64,000 nucleotides of DNA. Source: UTCFX2 sp963726375 (GTDB lineage: Bacteria > Chloroflexota > Anaerolineae > Anaerolineales > UBA4823). The notes beneath the pieces are model-generated. The model saw only the letters and a program-made list of their open reading frames with translations. It was not told the DNA's origin and did no database searches. How positions within the stretch are numbered: position 1 is the stretch's first letter; every line of letters starts with the position of its first letter. Location: NCBI GenBank assembly GCA_963726375.1, contig CAVSCE010000013.1, forward strand, positions 280,436 to 344,435. Reading direction: 5' to 3'. Both the position numbers and the translations under genes were made by a program. Shown one piece after another: positions 47,802 to 56,551 of the stretch.

Positions 47802-48835
47802 CCGAGCTGCTGCTGCAGAAACAGCCGGACCGCTTCGACATCTATCGCCGCCCGCCGGGCATCTGGCTCTCATCTTCGCGCAGGCGCTGGATGGTGACCT
47901 CCCCCGACCTGATCCGCGAGGTGATGACGAACAATGCTTTCGCCGTGCCCACCTATGACGTGTCGCGCCTGTCGGAGCGCCTCAACATCGACCTGCGCTT
48001 CCTCAACGCGCTGCGGGAATGGATTCCCCTGGCGCATGAGGGCAAACGGCACCGGGCGCTGCGCGCCAGCTTTGCCCGCGCCGTCACCGCGCGCACCGAC
48101 GCGGCGCTGCTCGCACTGGGCCAGGCGCTCGAGGAGCGGCGCGGCCTGTTCAGCCGGCCTCCGGGCACGGAGCTCTGCCTGTTCAGCGAATTGTTCAGGC
48201 CGGCCATGCGACAGGCCATCGCCAGGCTGTCCGACGTTGCCCTGCCCGAAGATCTGCCGGTCGAGGTCATTCCCCAGCTCTTCGACGACACCATTTCGCT
48301 GTCGCGCCGCCGCAAGATCAATGCGGTGCTGCAGGACATCTCGAACGCCATTCCGGACTCGCTCGGCGAGGAGGAGCGGCAGACCCGCATGGCGATCATC
48401 GCGCTGAGCGCCAACACCCTGCTTGGCTCGGTGTGCCAGACCTTCATCGAGCAGCTGGGCCGCTCCCCCGGCAGGCCGCTCAGCGCGGTGGCATGGGGCC
48501 GGGAGCTGACGCGCACTGCGCTGCCGCTGGTGGAAAAGCGCGTGATGAAGCCGGTGCAACTCGGCGGCCAGCAACTGGCACAAGGCGACCGCGTGCGCCT
48601 GTTCATCGAGGCCGCCGGCTTCACCGCCGAAGGCAGGCCCTGCTACGACGACCTGTTCTTCGCCGTAGGCCCGCACAAATGCGTGGGGATGAACTTCTCC
48701 ATCAGGGCATGGCAGTCGGTTGCCGGCTTTCTGTCCACCATCGAGCGCAGCATGACACTCGAGGCCGTCACCGAGCGCGACGGCGACTATGTGTTCAATC
48801 TACCCGAAAGGATCGTGGTGAAACTTGATGTCTGA
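47798..48835 (+). CDS. Short cytochrome P450
   Basis: A 345-residue P450, shorter than the usual 400 or so. The heme Cys295 lies in FFAVGPHKCVGMNFS, and the K-helix ExxR is Glu236-Arg239 (RELTRT), followed by the normal LPLVEKRVMKPVQLGGQQLAQGDRVRLFIEAAGF stretch in pieces. The I-helix segment (IIALSANTLLGS) lacks the usual acid-alcohol pair that protonates dioxygen, so the oxygen chemistry may differ. It lies between a hydrolase and an ACP, overlapping both. Known P450s that act on ACP-bound chains include BioI and NRPS-associated hydroxylases. Substrate unknown. Confidence 0.85.
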   Translation: MTELLLQKQPDRFDIYRRPPGIWLSSSRRRWMVTSPDLIREVMTNNAFAVPTYDVSRLSERLNIDLRFLNALREWIPLAHEGKRHRALRASFARAVTARTDAALLALGQALEERRGLFSRPPGTELCLFSELFRPAMRQAIARLSDVALPEDLPVEVIPQLFDDTISLSRRRKINAVLQDISNAIPDSLGEEERQTRMAIIALSANTLLGSVCQTFIEQLGRSPGRPLSAVAWGRELTRTALPLVEKRVMKPVQLGGQQLAQGDRVRLFIEAAGFTAEGRPCYDDLFFAVGPHKCVGMNFSIRAWQSVAGFLSTIERSMTLEAVTERDGDYVFNLPERIVVKLDV

Positions 48836-49076
48836 TTCCCTTGGCCTGCTCGTCGATGCCGTCTGCCGCGTCAAGTCCATCGATCCCAACACCGTGTCCG
48901 CCACCACCGCCATCGAGGACCTGCTGATGGACAGTCTCGACGAGGTGGAGGTGATGATGTTCCTCGAGGACGAGCTCGGCATCGAGATCGACCAGGCGCA
49001 GATCGAATCCTGCGTGACGGTGGGTGACTTCGCCGCCGTGATCGACCAGCTCCTCGCCCGCCGCGCAGGGAGCTGA
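48828..49076 (+). CDS. Acyl carrier protein
   Basis: An 82-residue acidic carrier protein starting at ATG 48,828. The phosphopantetheine site is Ser36 in LLMDSLDEVEVMMFLEDE, with helix 3 in DFAAVIDQLLA. It differs from housekeeping AcpP (the motif is MDSLD, with no fabD/fabG/fabF neighbours). It overlaps the P450 gene by eight bases and ends eight bases before a methyltransferase. It most likely carries the substrate for the neighbouring P450 and hydrolase. Confidence 0.92.
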   Translation: MSDSLGLLVDAVCRVKSIDPNTVSATTAIEDLLMDSLDEVEVMMFLEDELGIEIDQAQIESCVTVGDFAAVIDQLLARRAGS

Positions 49077-49084
49077 ACTTCGCC

Positions 49085-49837
49085 ATGCATGACACCGCAC
49101 GGGCGCTGGGCCGCCTGTTCTTCAACACCTATTGCAGCGCCGAAGGACAGGCGACGATCCTCGACATCGGCGCCATGAACGTCAATGGCTCGCTCCGCGC
49201 CGAGGCGCCTCCAGGCTTGCGCTACATCGGGATCGACATGGAGCCCGGCCCCGGTGTCGACATCGTGGTCGACGACCCGGGCATGCTGCCCTTCGAGACG
49301 GCATCCGCCGACGTCGTGGTCAGTTCCTCCTGCTTCGAGCATGCCGAGCATTTCTGGCTGCTCTTCGGCGAGGTGCAGAGGGTGCTGAAGCCCGGCGGGC
49401 TTTTCTATGTGAATACGCCCTCGAACGGCCCCTACCACCGCTACCCGACGGATTGCTGGCGCTTCTACCCCGATGCCGGCCTGGCGCTGGAGCGCTGGGG
49501 CCGCAAGCTGGGCCACGCGACCCTGCTGCTCGAATCCTTCATCGCCTCGAATGACGGCGGGGTGTGGAACGACTTCGTCGCGGTGTTCCTGAGAGACCAG
49601 GCCCATGAGCAGCAACATCCAAGACGCATCGCCGATTCGGCGCGCGGCCTCTCCAACGTCTGGCGGCGCGATGGCGGAGAGCTGGCACTCCGGCGCGAGG
49701 TTGCCCTGCCGGAGGACTTGCGGCGCCTGAAGCGGTGCCAGTCCGAAGTGGAACGCCTGTCGTCGGAACTGGCGATGGCGCGGACGAGGCTGCGGCAGCT
49801 GGAAGGCAATGCGGAAGGCTCGGAGCAGGGTGCGTGA
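49085..49837 (+). CDS. SAM-dependent methyltransferase with C-terminal coiled coil
   Basis: A 250-residue protein. Motif I is a variant, TILDIGAMNVNGSL, followed by RYIGIDMEPGPGVDIVV, DVVVSSSCFEHAEHFW and VLKPGGLFYVNTPSNGPYH, which are the Methyltransf_11 elements. Residues about 210-245 form a coiled coil (LPEDLRRLKRCQSEVERL). This arrangement is common in methyltransferases attached to polysaccharide or glycan clusters. It overlaps the sulfotransferase start (GTGA) and follows the ACP closely. Confidence 0.82.
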   Translation: MHDTARALGRLFFNTYCSAEGQATILDIGAMNVNGSLRAEAPPGLRYIGIDMEPGPGVDIVVDDPGMLPFETASADVVVSSSCFEHAEHFWLLFGEVQRVLKPGGLFYVNTPSNGPYHRYPTDCWRFYPDAGLALERWGRKLGHATLLLESFIASNDGGVWNDFVAVFLRDQAHEQQHPRRIADSARGLSNVWRRDGGELALRREVALPEDLRRLKRCQSEVERLSSELAMARTRLRQLEGNAEGSEQGA

Positions 49838-50575
49838 TCGTCATCCCGGAGCGGCAGCTGGTGCTGCTTTTGCCCTGGAAATGCGCCAGCCAGACTCTGC
49901 GCGCGAGGCTGCGGGCACATGATGCGCTGAGCCATCCGGCCTTCTTCCATGTGAACGAAGCGCTCGGCCGCATCAGCCATCAGCATCTCACCCTGGCGAG
50001 CTTTCGCGCCCTGCCCGAGAGCGCACGGGGCTACCGGATCGCGGTTTTCGTTCGCAACCCCTATGACCGGGTCTGTTCGGGCTTCACGCAGCTGCGCCGC
50101 GACGTCGTCTGGCAAAGGCATGCGGCATTTCCGGGCGAGGCCGTGAAGGCCACGGTCATGCGCCAGCTCGATGACATCGCGATTACCCTTGGCGAGGCAC
50201 GGGGCAGCGCAAGCCGATGGTTCGCGCGACTGCCGGAACAGGTGGTGCTGTGCGATGGCTTCAACACCAGCATCCCGCTGCATCCCTGCCATTACTGGAC
50301 GCATGAGGAGGGCCACGCAGGCAGTGGATTTTATCGGCCGCGTGGAACAGTTCGAAACCGACTTCCAGCGGCTTTGCCGGGAATTCGATCTGCCGGGCGC
50401 GACGCAGGACAGCAGCAATGTCTCGAAGCTGCCGGCAGCAGCCGCGCCCGGCCAGTACCGCCATGCCGGGAGGCTGGACGCCTCGGCTCTGGCGCGCATC
50501 AACAGGCTCTTCGCCGCGGATTTCGCCTGCTTCGGCTACCCGGTGATCGAGCCCCCGGCAGGCGCCAGCGCTTGA
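49834..50575 (+). CDS. Sulfotransferase family protein, one frameshift
   Basis: GTG 49,834 opens VIPERQLVLLLPWKCASQTL, where the PAPS 5'-phosphosulfate loop is PWKCASQTL, and the 3'-phosphate motif is FVRNPYDRVCSGF. These are the two PAPS-binding signatures of the Sulfotransfer_2 group, which adds sulfate to sugars or small molecules. Near 50,318 an indel shifts the frame; the continuation reads AVDFIGRVEQFETDFQ and ends in FAADFACFGYPVI. Merged length is about 247, fairly short but complete. It is the fifth gene of the P450-ACP operon, so the final product may be sulfated. Confidence 0.82.
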
Positions 50576-50606
50576 CGGCTGGGCAGGGGCCCTGCTCAAT
50601 CCTCCA

Positions 50607-51692
50607 ATGTCCGAAACACGCGCCGAGATCCGCCTGCCCACCCGCGAACTCCGTGACGACCTCACCTTCTTCACCAAGACCCTGAAGATGCGGCTGGACA
50701 TGATCTATCCAGCCGACAATCCGGAGGTCGCGGTGCTGTCGGGCCATGGCCTGAGACTGCGGATCGAGAAGGGCGCCACAGAGGCCCCCGGCACGCTGCG
50801 GATTCTCACCGGGGATCCGGACGGTTTCGCCGGAGGCCAGCGCCAGCTCGCCGCCCCCAATGGCACCCGAATCGAGATCGACGAGCTTGACCCGCCGCTG
50901 GTGCTGCCCAAGACCGAGCACGCCTTCGTGGTGCGGCGGCTGGCCGACCAGGCGCCCTGGGTGATCGGCCGGGCCGGCATGCTCTACCGCGATCTCGTGC
51001 CGTCACGTCTGGGCGGCGCGATGATTGCGTCCCACATCCGCATTCCGGATGGCGGGCCGGTGCCGGACATGGTGCATTTCCACAAGGTGGGCTTCCAGCT
51101 GATCTTCTGCATCCGGGGCTGGGTCGACGTGGTCTACGAGGATCAGGGCGGACCCATCCGGCTGCACCCGGGCGACTGCTTCATCCAGCCCCCCGAAATC
51201 CGCCACCGCGTGCTGGAGGCGAGCGACGGCATCGAGGTGATCGAGATCGGCGTTCCCGCCGAGCACGTGACCGAGATCGACCATGAGATGGTGCTGCCCA
51301 CGGCGGAACTCAGGCCCGAGCGCGAATGGCAGGGCCAGCGCTTCGTCCACAATGTTGGGGCAACGGGAGAGTTCAGGCCGTTCCGCCTGCCGGGCTTCGT
51401 GGCGCGGGACACGACCATCAATGGCAACACCAAAGGTGTGGCCTCCGTCATGGTGGTCCGGCCCGTTGGCGGGGAGACCCGCTGGACAGTGCATCACGGC
51501 GACATCCTGTTCAGCTTCGTGATGAAGGGCAGCATGGTGCTGGAGGGCGAGGGCAAGGAACCCTTCACCCTGTCGGCGGGCGATGCCTTCGTGATTCCGC
51601 CCGGCCTCAGGACGCGCTATTCCACGCCCTCCGCCGATCTGGAACTGCTGGAGGTGTCGCTGCCCGGTGTCTTTTCCACAGAGCAGGTCTGA
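50607..51692 (+). CDS. Bicupin protein with N-terminal glyoxalase-like domain
   Basis: A 361-residue protein. Residues 1 to about 95 resemble a VOC/glyoxalase half-domain (LRDDLTFFTKTLKMRLDMIYP). Two cupin barrels follow, one with MVHFHKVGFQLIFCIRGWVDV and the metal-type H-x-H pattern, and HPGDCFIQPPEIRH, the other with WTVHHGDILFSFVMKGSM and LSAGDAFVIPPGLR. Bicupins include dioxygenases and isomerases. It lies 31 bases after the sulfotransferase and just upstream of the glycine riboswitch, so it may belong to the upstream operon. Function not known. Confidence 0.75.
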   Translation: MSETRAEIRLPTRELRDDLTFFTKTLKMRLDMIYPADNPEVAVLSGHGLRLRIEKGATEAPGTLRILTGDPDGFAGGQRQLAAPNGTRIEIDELDPPLVLPKTEHAFVVRRLADQAPWVIGRAGMLYRDLVPSRLGGAMIASHIRIPDGGPVPDMVHFHKVGFQLIFCIRGWVDVVYEDQGGPIRLHPGDCFIQPPEIRHRVLEASDGIEVIEIGVPAEHVTEIDHEMVLPTAELRPEREWQGQRFVHNVGATGEFRPFRLPGFVARDTTINGNTKGVASVMVVRPVGGETRWTVHHGDILFSFVMKGSMVLEGEGKEPFTLSAGDAFVIPPGLRTRYSTPSADLELLEVSLPGVFSTEQV

Positions 51693-51751
51693 CGTCAGGG
51701 CTGCTTGACTTGGGTGTGGAACGGCCTAGCCTACAACCTGTTCAGCACAGC

Positions 51752-51943
51752 GCCCTGTGCGGAAGAGACCGGGTCACACCGGCGCCGAAGGAGCAACCGC
51801 CCCGGAAACTCTCAGGCAAAAGGACCGGCAGGGCGTAAGGTCGAACTCTGGAGAGCAGCGGACCCACTGACATGGTCCGCTCACCGAAGGAGCAAGCATC
51901 CGGAACCCGGATGCGAAATCTCTCAGGTCTCGTACAGAGGGGG
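51752..51943 (+). promoter_or_regulatory. Tandem glycine riboswitch upstream of gcvT
   Basis: Two glycine aptamers stand in series. The first spans 51,752-51,834 (closing stem GCCCTG with CAGGGC), with the conserved GCCGAAGGAGCAA and AACTCTCAGGCAAAAGGACCG. The second spans 51,846-51,939 (CTCTG with CAGAG), with CACCGAAGGAGCAA and AATCTCTCAGGT. The first residue of gcvT lies about 55 bases downstream. Tandem glycine riboswitches normally raise expression of the glycine cleavage operon when glycine is plentiful. Confidence 0.95.
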
Positions 51944-51995
51944 CAGATCCGGTCTCGCCGGGTCTGGCCAATCCTTGTCCGGAGACCTGACTCTC

Positions 51996-53114
51996 ATGAG
52001 CGATGACGCTCCCAAACGAACATCCCTGTACGATGAGCACGTGAAGCTCGGCGCCCGCATGGTGCCCTTCGCCGGCTATGACATGCCTGTGCAATATCCC
52101 GCCGGCATCATCGCCGAGCACAACTGGACGCGGCAGAACGCCGGCCTCTTCGACGTCTCCCACATGGGCCAGTGCCTGATCGAGGGTGCGGGCTTCGAAG
52201 CCGTGGCCAAGGCCATGGAAGCGCTGGTGCCCGCCGACCTCCTCAGCCTCAAGCCGCGCCAGCAGCGCTATTCGCAGTTCCTCAACGAGCAGGGCGGCAC
52301 GCTGGACGACCTGATGATCACGCGGCACGAAAAGGACGGCACGCTCTACGTCGTCGTCAACGCCGGCCGCAAGGAGCATGATTACGGCTGGATGCAGCAG
52401 CACCTTCCGCCAAGCGTCAAGCTCACGCGCCGCGACGATCTCTCGCTGATGGCCCTGCAGGGCCCGAAGGCGGAGGAGGCGCTGGCGAAGCTCGCGCCTG
52501 CAGTGAAGGACATCGCCTTCATGCATTATGCCGACGTCGAGATCGGCGGCATCAAGGCCCATGTCTCGCGCTCGGGCTATACCGGCGAGGACGGCTTCGA
52601 GATCTCGGTGTCGAATGCCGATGCGCCGAAGCTGTGGGCTCTGCTGCTCTCCGATCCGCTGGTGAAGCCGGTGGGCCTCGGGGCGCGCGATTCGCTGCGG
52701 CTGGAAGGCGGCCTCTGCCTCTATGGCCATGAGCTCGACGAGGCGATCTCGCCCGTCGAGGCCGATCTCGTCTGGTCGATCCAGAAGCGCCGCCGCACGG
52801 AAGGCGGCTTCATCGGCGCTGCGCGGGTTCAGAAGGAGCTGGCGAACGGCACGGCGCGGAAACGCGTCGGCATCAAGCCCGAGGGCCGGGCGCCGGCGCG
52901 CGACGGCACGGTCATCACCGATATGTCGGGCCGCGAGATCGGCAAGGTGACCTCGGGCGGCTTCGGCCCCTCGGTCAATGGACCCGTCGCCATGGGCTAT
53001 GTCGAGACCGCTTCGTCACAGCCCGGAACGAAAATCAATCTCGTCGTGCGCGGGCAGCCGATGCCGGCCGCGATCGTCACTCTTCCCTTCATTCCCAACC
53101 GCTTCAAACGCTAG
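51996..53114 (+). CDS. gcvT: Glycine cleavage system T protein (aminomethyltransferase)
   Basis: A complete 372-residue GcvT, the tetrahydrofolate-dependent T protein. Motifs include GARMVPFAGYDMPVQYPAGI, GLFDVSHMGQ, the long central GCV_T domain and a C-terminal GCV_T_C domain with KRVGIKPEGRAPARDGT and GKVTSGGFGPSVNGPVAMGYV. It transfers the aminomethyl carbon from lipoyl GcvH to tetrahydrofolate. The glycine riboswitch lies directly upstream. It is 12 bases before gcvH. Confidence 0.97.
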   Translation: MSDDAPKRTSLYDEHVKLGARMVPFAGYDMPVQYPAGIIAEHNWTRQNAGLFDVSHMGQCLIEGAGFEAVAKAMEALVPADLLSLKPRQQRYSQFLNEQGGTLDDLMITRHEKDGTLYVVVNAGRKEHDYGWMQQHLPPSVKLTRRDDLSLMALQGPKAEEALAKLAPAVKDIAFMHYADVEIGGIKAHVSRSGYTGEDGFEISVSNADAPKLWALLLSDPLVKPVGLGARDSLRLEGGLCLYGHELDEAISPVEADLVWSIQKRRRTEGGFIGAARVQKELANGTARKRVGIKPEGRAPARDGTVITDMSGREIGKVTSGGFGPSVNGPVAMGYVETASSQPGTKINLVVRGQPMPAAIVTLPFIPNRFKR

Positions 53115-53126
53115 GAGCCTCTCCAC

Positions 53127-53495
53127 ATGACTGCCAAGTACAGCAAGGACCATGAGTGGGTGATCGTCGAGAACGGCATCGCCACCATCGGCATCACCAA
53201 CCACGCCCAGGAGCAGCTGGGCGACGTGGTCTTCATCGAGCTCCCCGCCATCGGCAAGAAGGTCGCGGCCCATGACCAGGCCGCCGTCGTCGAAAGCGTC
53301 AAGGCCGCGAGCGAAGTCTACGTGCCGGTGTCCGGTGAAGTGGTCGAGGTGAACAAGGAACTCGAGGGCGACCCGGCCCTCGTCAACCGCGAGGCCGAAG
53401 GCTGCGCATGGTTCATGAAGGTGAAGCTGTCCAACCCGTCGGAACTCGACGCGCTGATGGACAAGGCTGCCTACGACAAGCTGGTGAACGGATAA
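53127..53495 (+). CDS. gcvH: Glycine cleavage system H protein
   Basis: A 122-residue lipoyl carrier. The lipoylated Lys59 lies in VVESVKAASEVYVPVSG. Other hallmarks are KDHEWV and GITNHAQEQLGDVVFIELP. It shuttles the aminomethyl group between the P, T and L proteins. It sits between gcvT and gcvP in the same operon, and gcvP begins 5 bases after its stop. Confidence 0.97.
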   Translation: MTAKYSKDHEWVIVENGIATIGITNHAQEQLGDVVFIELPAIGKKVAAHDQAAVVESVKAASEVYVPVSGEVVEVNKELEGDPALVNREAEGCAWFMKVKLSNPSELDALMDKAAYDKLVNG

Positions 53496-53500
53496 GCATC

Positions 53501-56404
53501 ATGGCCTCCCGCCCGACATTCGCCGAGCTCGAACCCGGCGCCAATTTCATTGCCCGTCACATCGGTCCCGACCAGGCCGACACCGCCGAGATGCTGAAGA
53601 GCCTCGGCGCCGCCTCGCTCGAGGACTTCATCGCCCGCGTGGTGCCGGAGAACATCCGCACCAAGCGGCCGCTCGAACTCAAGAAGGCGATGCCGGAGCG
53701 CACCGCACTCTCCTATCTCCGCACCATGGCGGAGCGGAACGACGTCTTCGTCTCGATGATCGGCATGGGCTACTACGGCACCATCACGCCCAAGGTCATC
53801 CTGCGCAACGTGCTGGAGAACCCCGGCTGGTACACCGCCTACACGCCCTACCAGGCGGAGGTGAGCCAGGGCCGCCTCGAGGCGTTGCTGAACTTCCAGC
53901 AGATGATCATCGACATGACCGGCCTCGAAATCGCCAATGCCTCGCTGCTCGACGAGAGCACCGCGGCGGCCGAGGCGATGAGCATGGCGAAGCGCGTGGT
54001 GAAGACCACGGCCAACTGTTTCTTCGTCGATCGCGACACGCACCCGCAGACAATTGGCGTGATCGAGACGCGCGCGCGGTCCTTTGGCTATGACGTCGTC
54101 ATCGGCGACCCGATGAAGGACCTGAAGCCCGAGACCGTCTTCGCCGCACTCCTCTCCTATCCCGGCTCCTCGGGCGAGGTGCGCGATTTCCGCGGCGTGA
54201 TCGCAAAGCTCCATGGTGCCGGTGCGCTGGCCATCATGGCGACCGACCTTCTCGCCCTGGCGCTGTTGACGCCGCCCGGTGAACTGGGCGCCGACATCGC
54301 CATCGGCTCGGCCCAGCGCTTCGGCGTGCCCATGGGCTATGGCGGCCCGCATGCCGCCTTCTTCGCCACCAAGGACGAATACAAGCGCGCCATGCCGGGC
54401 CGCGTCATCGGCGTCTCGGTCGATGCCGAGGGCCACCGTGCGCTGCGCATGGCGCTGCAGACGCGCGAGCAGCACATCCGCCGCGAGAAGGCGACGAGCA
54501 ACATCTGCACGGCACAGGTGCTCCTCGCCGTCATCGCCGCCATGTTCGCCGTCTACAACGGGCCGAAGGGCATCCGGAAGATGGCCGAGCGCACCCACCG
54601 CATGGCGGAAATCTTCGCCGCCGCGGTGACAGGCTTCGGCTACGAGGTGGTGACGAAGTCGTTCTTCGACACGGTCACCATCCATGCCCCCGGCCGCGCG
54701 CATGCGCTGTGGGCCAGGGCCAAGGAACAGCGCATCAACCTGCGCTTCGTCGATTCCGATCACCTCGGCATCTCCTTCGACCAGTCGGTGCGCCGGCAGG
54801 AGCTGGAACGGCTGCTGAGCGTGTTCAAGACCGATGCGCTGGAGCGCATCTCGATCGACGCCGTCGACGCCAAGGTGAAGGAGACGATCCCGGAGCCACT
54901 GCGCCGGACCTCGTGCTACCTCACCCACCCGGTGTTCTCGATGTATCATTCGGAAACCGAGATGCTGCGCTACCTCCGCCACCTGCAGGTGAAGGACGTG
55001 GCGCTCGACCAGGCGATGATTCCGCTGGGTTCCTGCACCATGAAGCTCAACGCCACGACGGAGATGATCCCCGTCACCTGGCGCAGCTTCTCCATGCTGC
55101 ATCCCTTCGCCCCCCTCGAACAGGCGCAGGGCTACCAGCAGCTCTTCGAGGAGCTGGAGGAGATGCTGGCGGAGATCACCGGCTTCGACGCCGTGTCGCT
55201 GCAGCCCAATGCCGGCAGCCAGGGCGAATATGCGGGCCTGCTCGCCATCCGCGGCTATCACGCCGCGCGCGGTGAAGCTCAGCGCGACGTCTGCCTCATC
55301 CCCGTCTCGGCCCATGGCACCAACCCGGCCTCCGCCGTCATGGCGGGCATGAAGGTCGTCGTCGTGGCCTGCGACGAGCATGGCAACGTCGACGTCGCCG
55401 ACCTGAAGAAGAAGGCCGCCGAGCACAAGGACCACCTCGCCGCCCTGATGATCACCTATCCCTCGACCCATGGCGTGTTCGAGACGGCGATCAAGGAAAT
55501 CTGCGACACCGTCCATGCCAATGGCGGTCAGGTCTATCTCGACGGCGCCAACCTCAATGCCCAGGTCGGGCTCGTGCGCCCGGCCGAGCTCGGCGCCGAC
55601 GTCTGCCACATGAACCTGCACAAGACCTTCTGCATCCCGCATGGCGGCGGCGGGCCGGGTGTCGGTCCCATCGGCGTCAAGGCGCATCTGGCACCCTTCC
55701 TGCCCGGCCATGGCGTGGTCACCGGCGTCAACCCCGCGGCGGGCCGCGACCAGAGCCAGGGTGCTGTCTCGGCTGCACCCTGGGGCTCGGCCTCGATCCT
55801 GCCGATCTCATGGACCTACATCGCCATGATGGGCGGCGAGGGGCTGAAGCGGGCGACGATGATGGCGATCCTCAACGCCAACTACATGGCGCGGCGGCTC
55901 GATCCGCATTTCCCGGTGCTCTACAAGGGTCCCGGCGGCTTCGTGGCGCATGAATGCATCATCGACCTCAGGTGGCTGAAGGAACGCACCGGCCTCTCGG
56001 TCGAGGACGTGGCCAAGCGCCTCGTCGACTATGGCTTCCACGCCCCCACCATGTCCTTCCCGGTGCCCGACACGCTGATGATCGAGCCCACCGAGTCGGA
56101 AGGGAAGCGCGAGCTCGACCGCTTCTGCGATGCCATGATCGAGATCCGCAAGGAGATCGCCGAGGTGGAGGAGGGCAAGGCCGACAAGCTCGACAACGTG
56201 CTGAAGAACGCGCCCCACACCCACCGCCTGCTGCTGGGCGACTGGAAGCACCCCTACTCGAAGGAGAAGGCCTTCTTCCCCTTGAAGGGCTATCCGAACG
56301 ACAAGTACTGGCCGCCGGTGGCGCGCGTCGACAACGTCTTTGGCGACAGGAACCTCGTCTGCACCTGCCCGCCCATGGCGAATTACATGGAGGCGGCGGA
56401 GTAG
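53501..56404 (+). CDS. gcvP: Glycine dehydrogenase (decarboxylating), single-chain P protein
   Basis: A 967-residue single-polypeptide P protein, fusing the GcvPA and GcvPB halves. The N-terminal half has FIARHIGPDQADTAEMLKSLG and YTPYQAEVSQGRLEALLNFQ. The C-terminal half has LGSCTMKLNATTEM and the PLP Lys708 in NLHKTFCIPHGGGGPG. It decarboxylates glycine and loads the aminomethyl group on GcvH. ATG 53,501 is chosen over a longer frame starting within gcvH. A rho-independent-like hairpin follows the stop after about 40 bases. Confidence 0.97.
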   Translation: MASRPTFAELEPGANFIARHIGPDQADTAEMLKSLGAASLEDFIARVVPENIRTKRPLELKKAMPERTALSYLRTMAERNDVFVSMIGMGYYGTITPKVILRNVLENPGWYTAYTPYQAEVSQGRLEALLNFQQMIIDMTGLEIANASLLDESTAAAEAMSMAKRVVKTTANCFFVDRDTHPQTIGVIETRARSFGYDVVIGDPMKDLKPETVFAALLSYPGSSGEVRDFRGVIAKLHGAGALAIMATDLLALALLTPPGELGADIAIGSAQRFGVPMGYGGPHAAFFATKDEYKRAMPGRVIGVSVDAEGHRALRMALQTREQHIRREKATSNICTAQVLLAVIAAMFAVYNGPKGIRKMAERTHRMAEIFAAAVTGFGYEVVTKSFFDTVTIHAPGRAHALWARAKEQRINLRFVDSDHLGISFDQSVRRQELERLLSVFKTDALERISIDAVDAKVKETIPEPLRRTSCYLTHPVFSMYHSETEMLRYLRHLQVKDVALDQAMIPLGSCTMKLNATTEMIPVTWRSFSMLHPFAPLEQAQGYQQLFEELEEMLAEITGFDAVSLQPNAGSQGEYAGLLAIRGYHAARGEAQRDVCLIPVSAHGTNPASAVMAGMKVVVVACDEHGNVDVADLKKKAAEHKDHLAALMITYPSTHGVFETAIKEICDTVHANGGQVYLDGANLNAQVGLVRPAELGADVCHMNLHKTFCIPHGGGGPGVGPIGVKAHLAPFLPGHGVVTGVNPAAGRDQSQGAVSAAPWGSASILPISWTYIAMMGGEGLKRATMMAILNANYMARRLDPHFPVLYKGPGGFVAHECIIDLRWLKERTGLSVEDVAKRLVDYGFHAPTMSFPVPDTLMIEPTESEGKRELDRFCDAMIEIRKEIAEVEEGKADKLDNVLKNAPHTHRLLLGDWKHPYSKEKAFFPLKGYPNDKYWPPVARVDNVFGDRNLVCTCPPMANYMEAAE

Positions 56405-56446
56405 GGCGTCGCTCACGCCTGCCGCCTTCACGCTCACACCTCACCT

Positions 56447-56473
56447 CGCCCGGGCTTGACCCGGGCGTCCTTT
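56447..56473 (+). terminator. Hairpin terminator after gcvP
   Basis: CGCCCGGG (56,447-56,454) and CCCGGGCG (56,460-56,467) form a strong stem with a five-base loop, followed by TCCTTTTT. It also serves as the left hairpin of a repeat described separately. Confidence 0.7.
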
Positions 56474-56513
56474 TTCGTGGCCGCCAGAAAGGATGCCCCG
56501 GTCAAGCCGGGGC
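56448..56513. repeat. REP-like inverted hairpin pair
   Basis: Two GC-rich hairpins in inverted order: 56,448-56,473 and 56,488-56,513. The reverse complement of the second resembles the first over about 26 bases (with GG-CTTGAC-C-type core). A second pair of the same layout occurs at 58,080-58,148. This looks like a dispersed intergenic palindromic element. Confidence 0.6.
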
Positions 56514-56551
56514 AAGGTGAATGACGGGTGTTGCCTTGATGCAGTGGGTCC

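Noticed and set aside
53471..55711. A long minus-strand open frame opposite gcvP
   Set aside because: It mirrors the gcvP frame in GC-rich DNA and has no family features.
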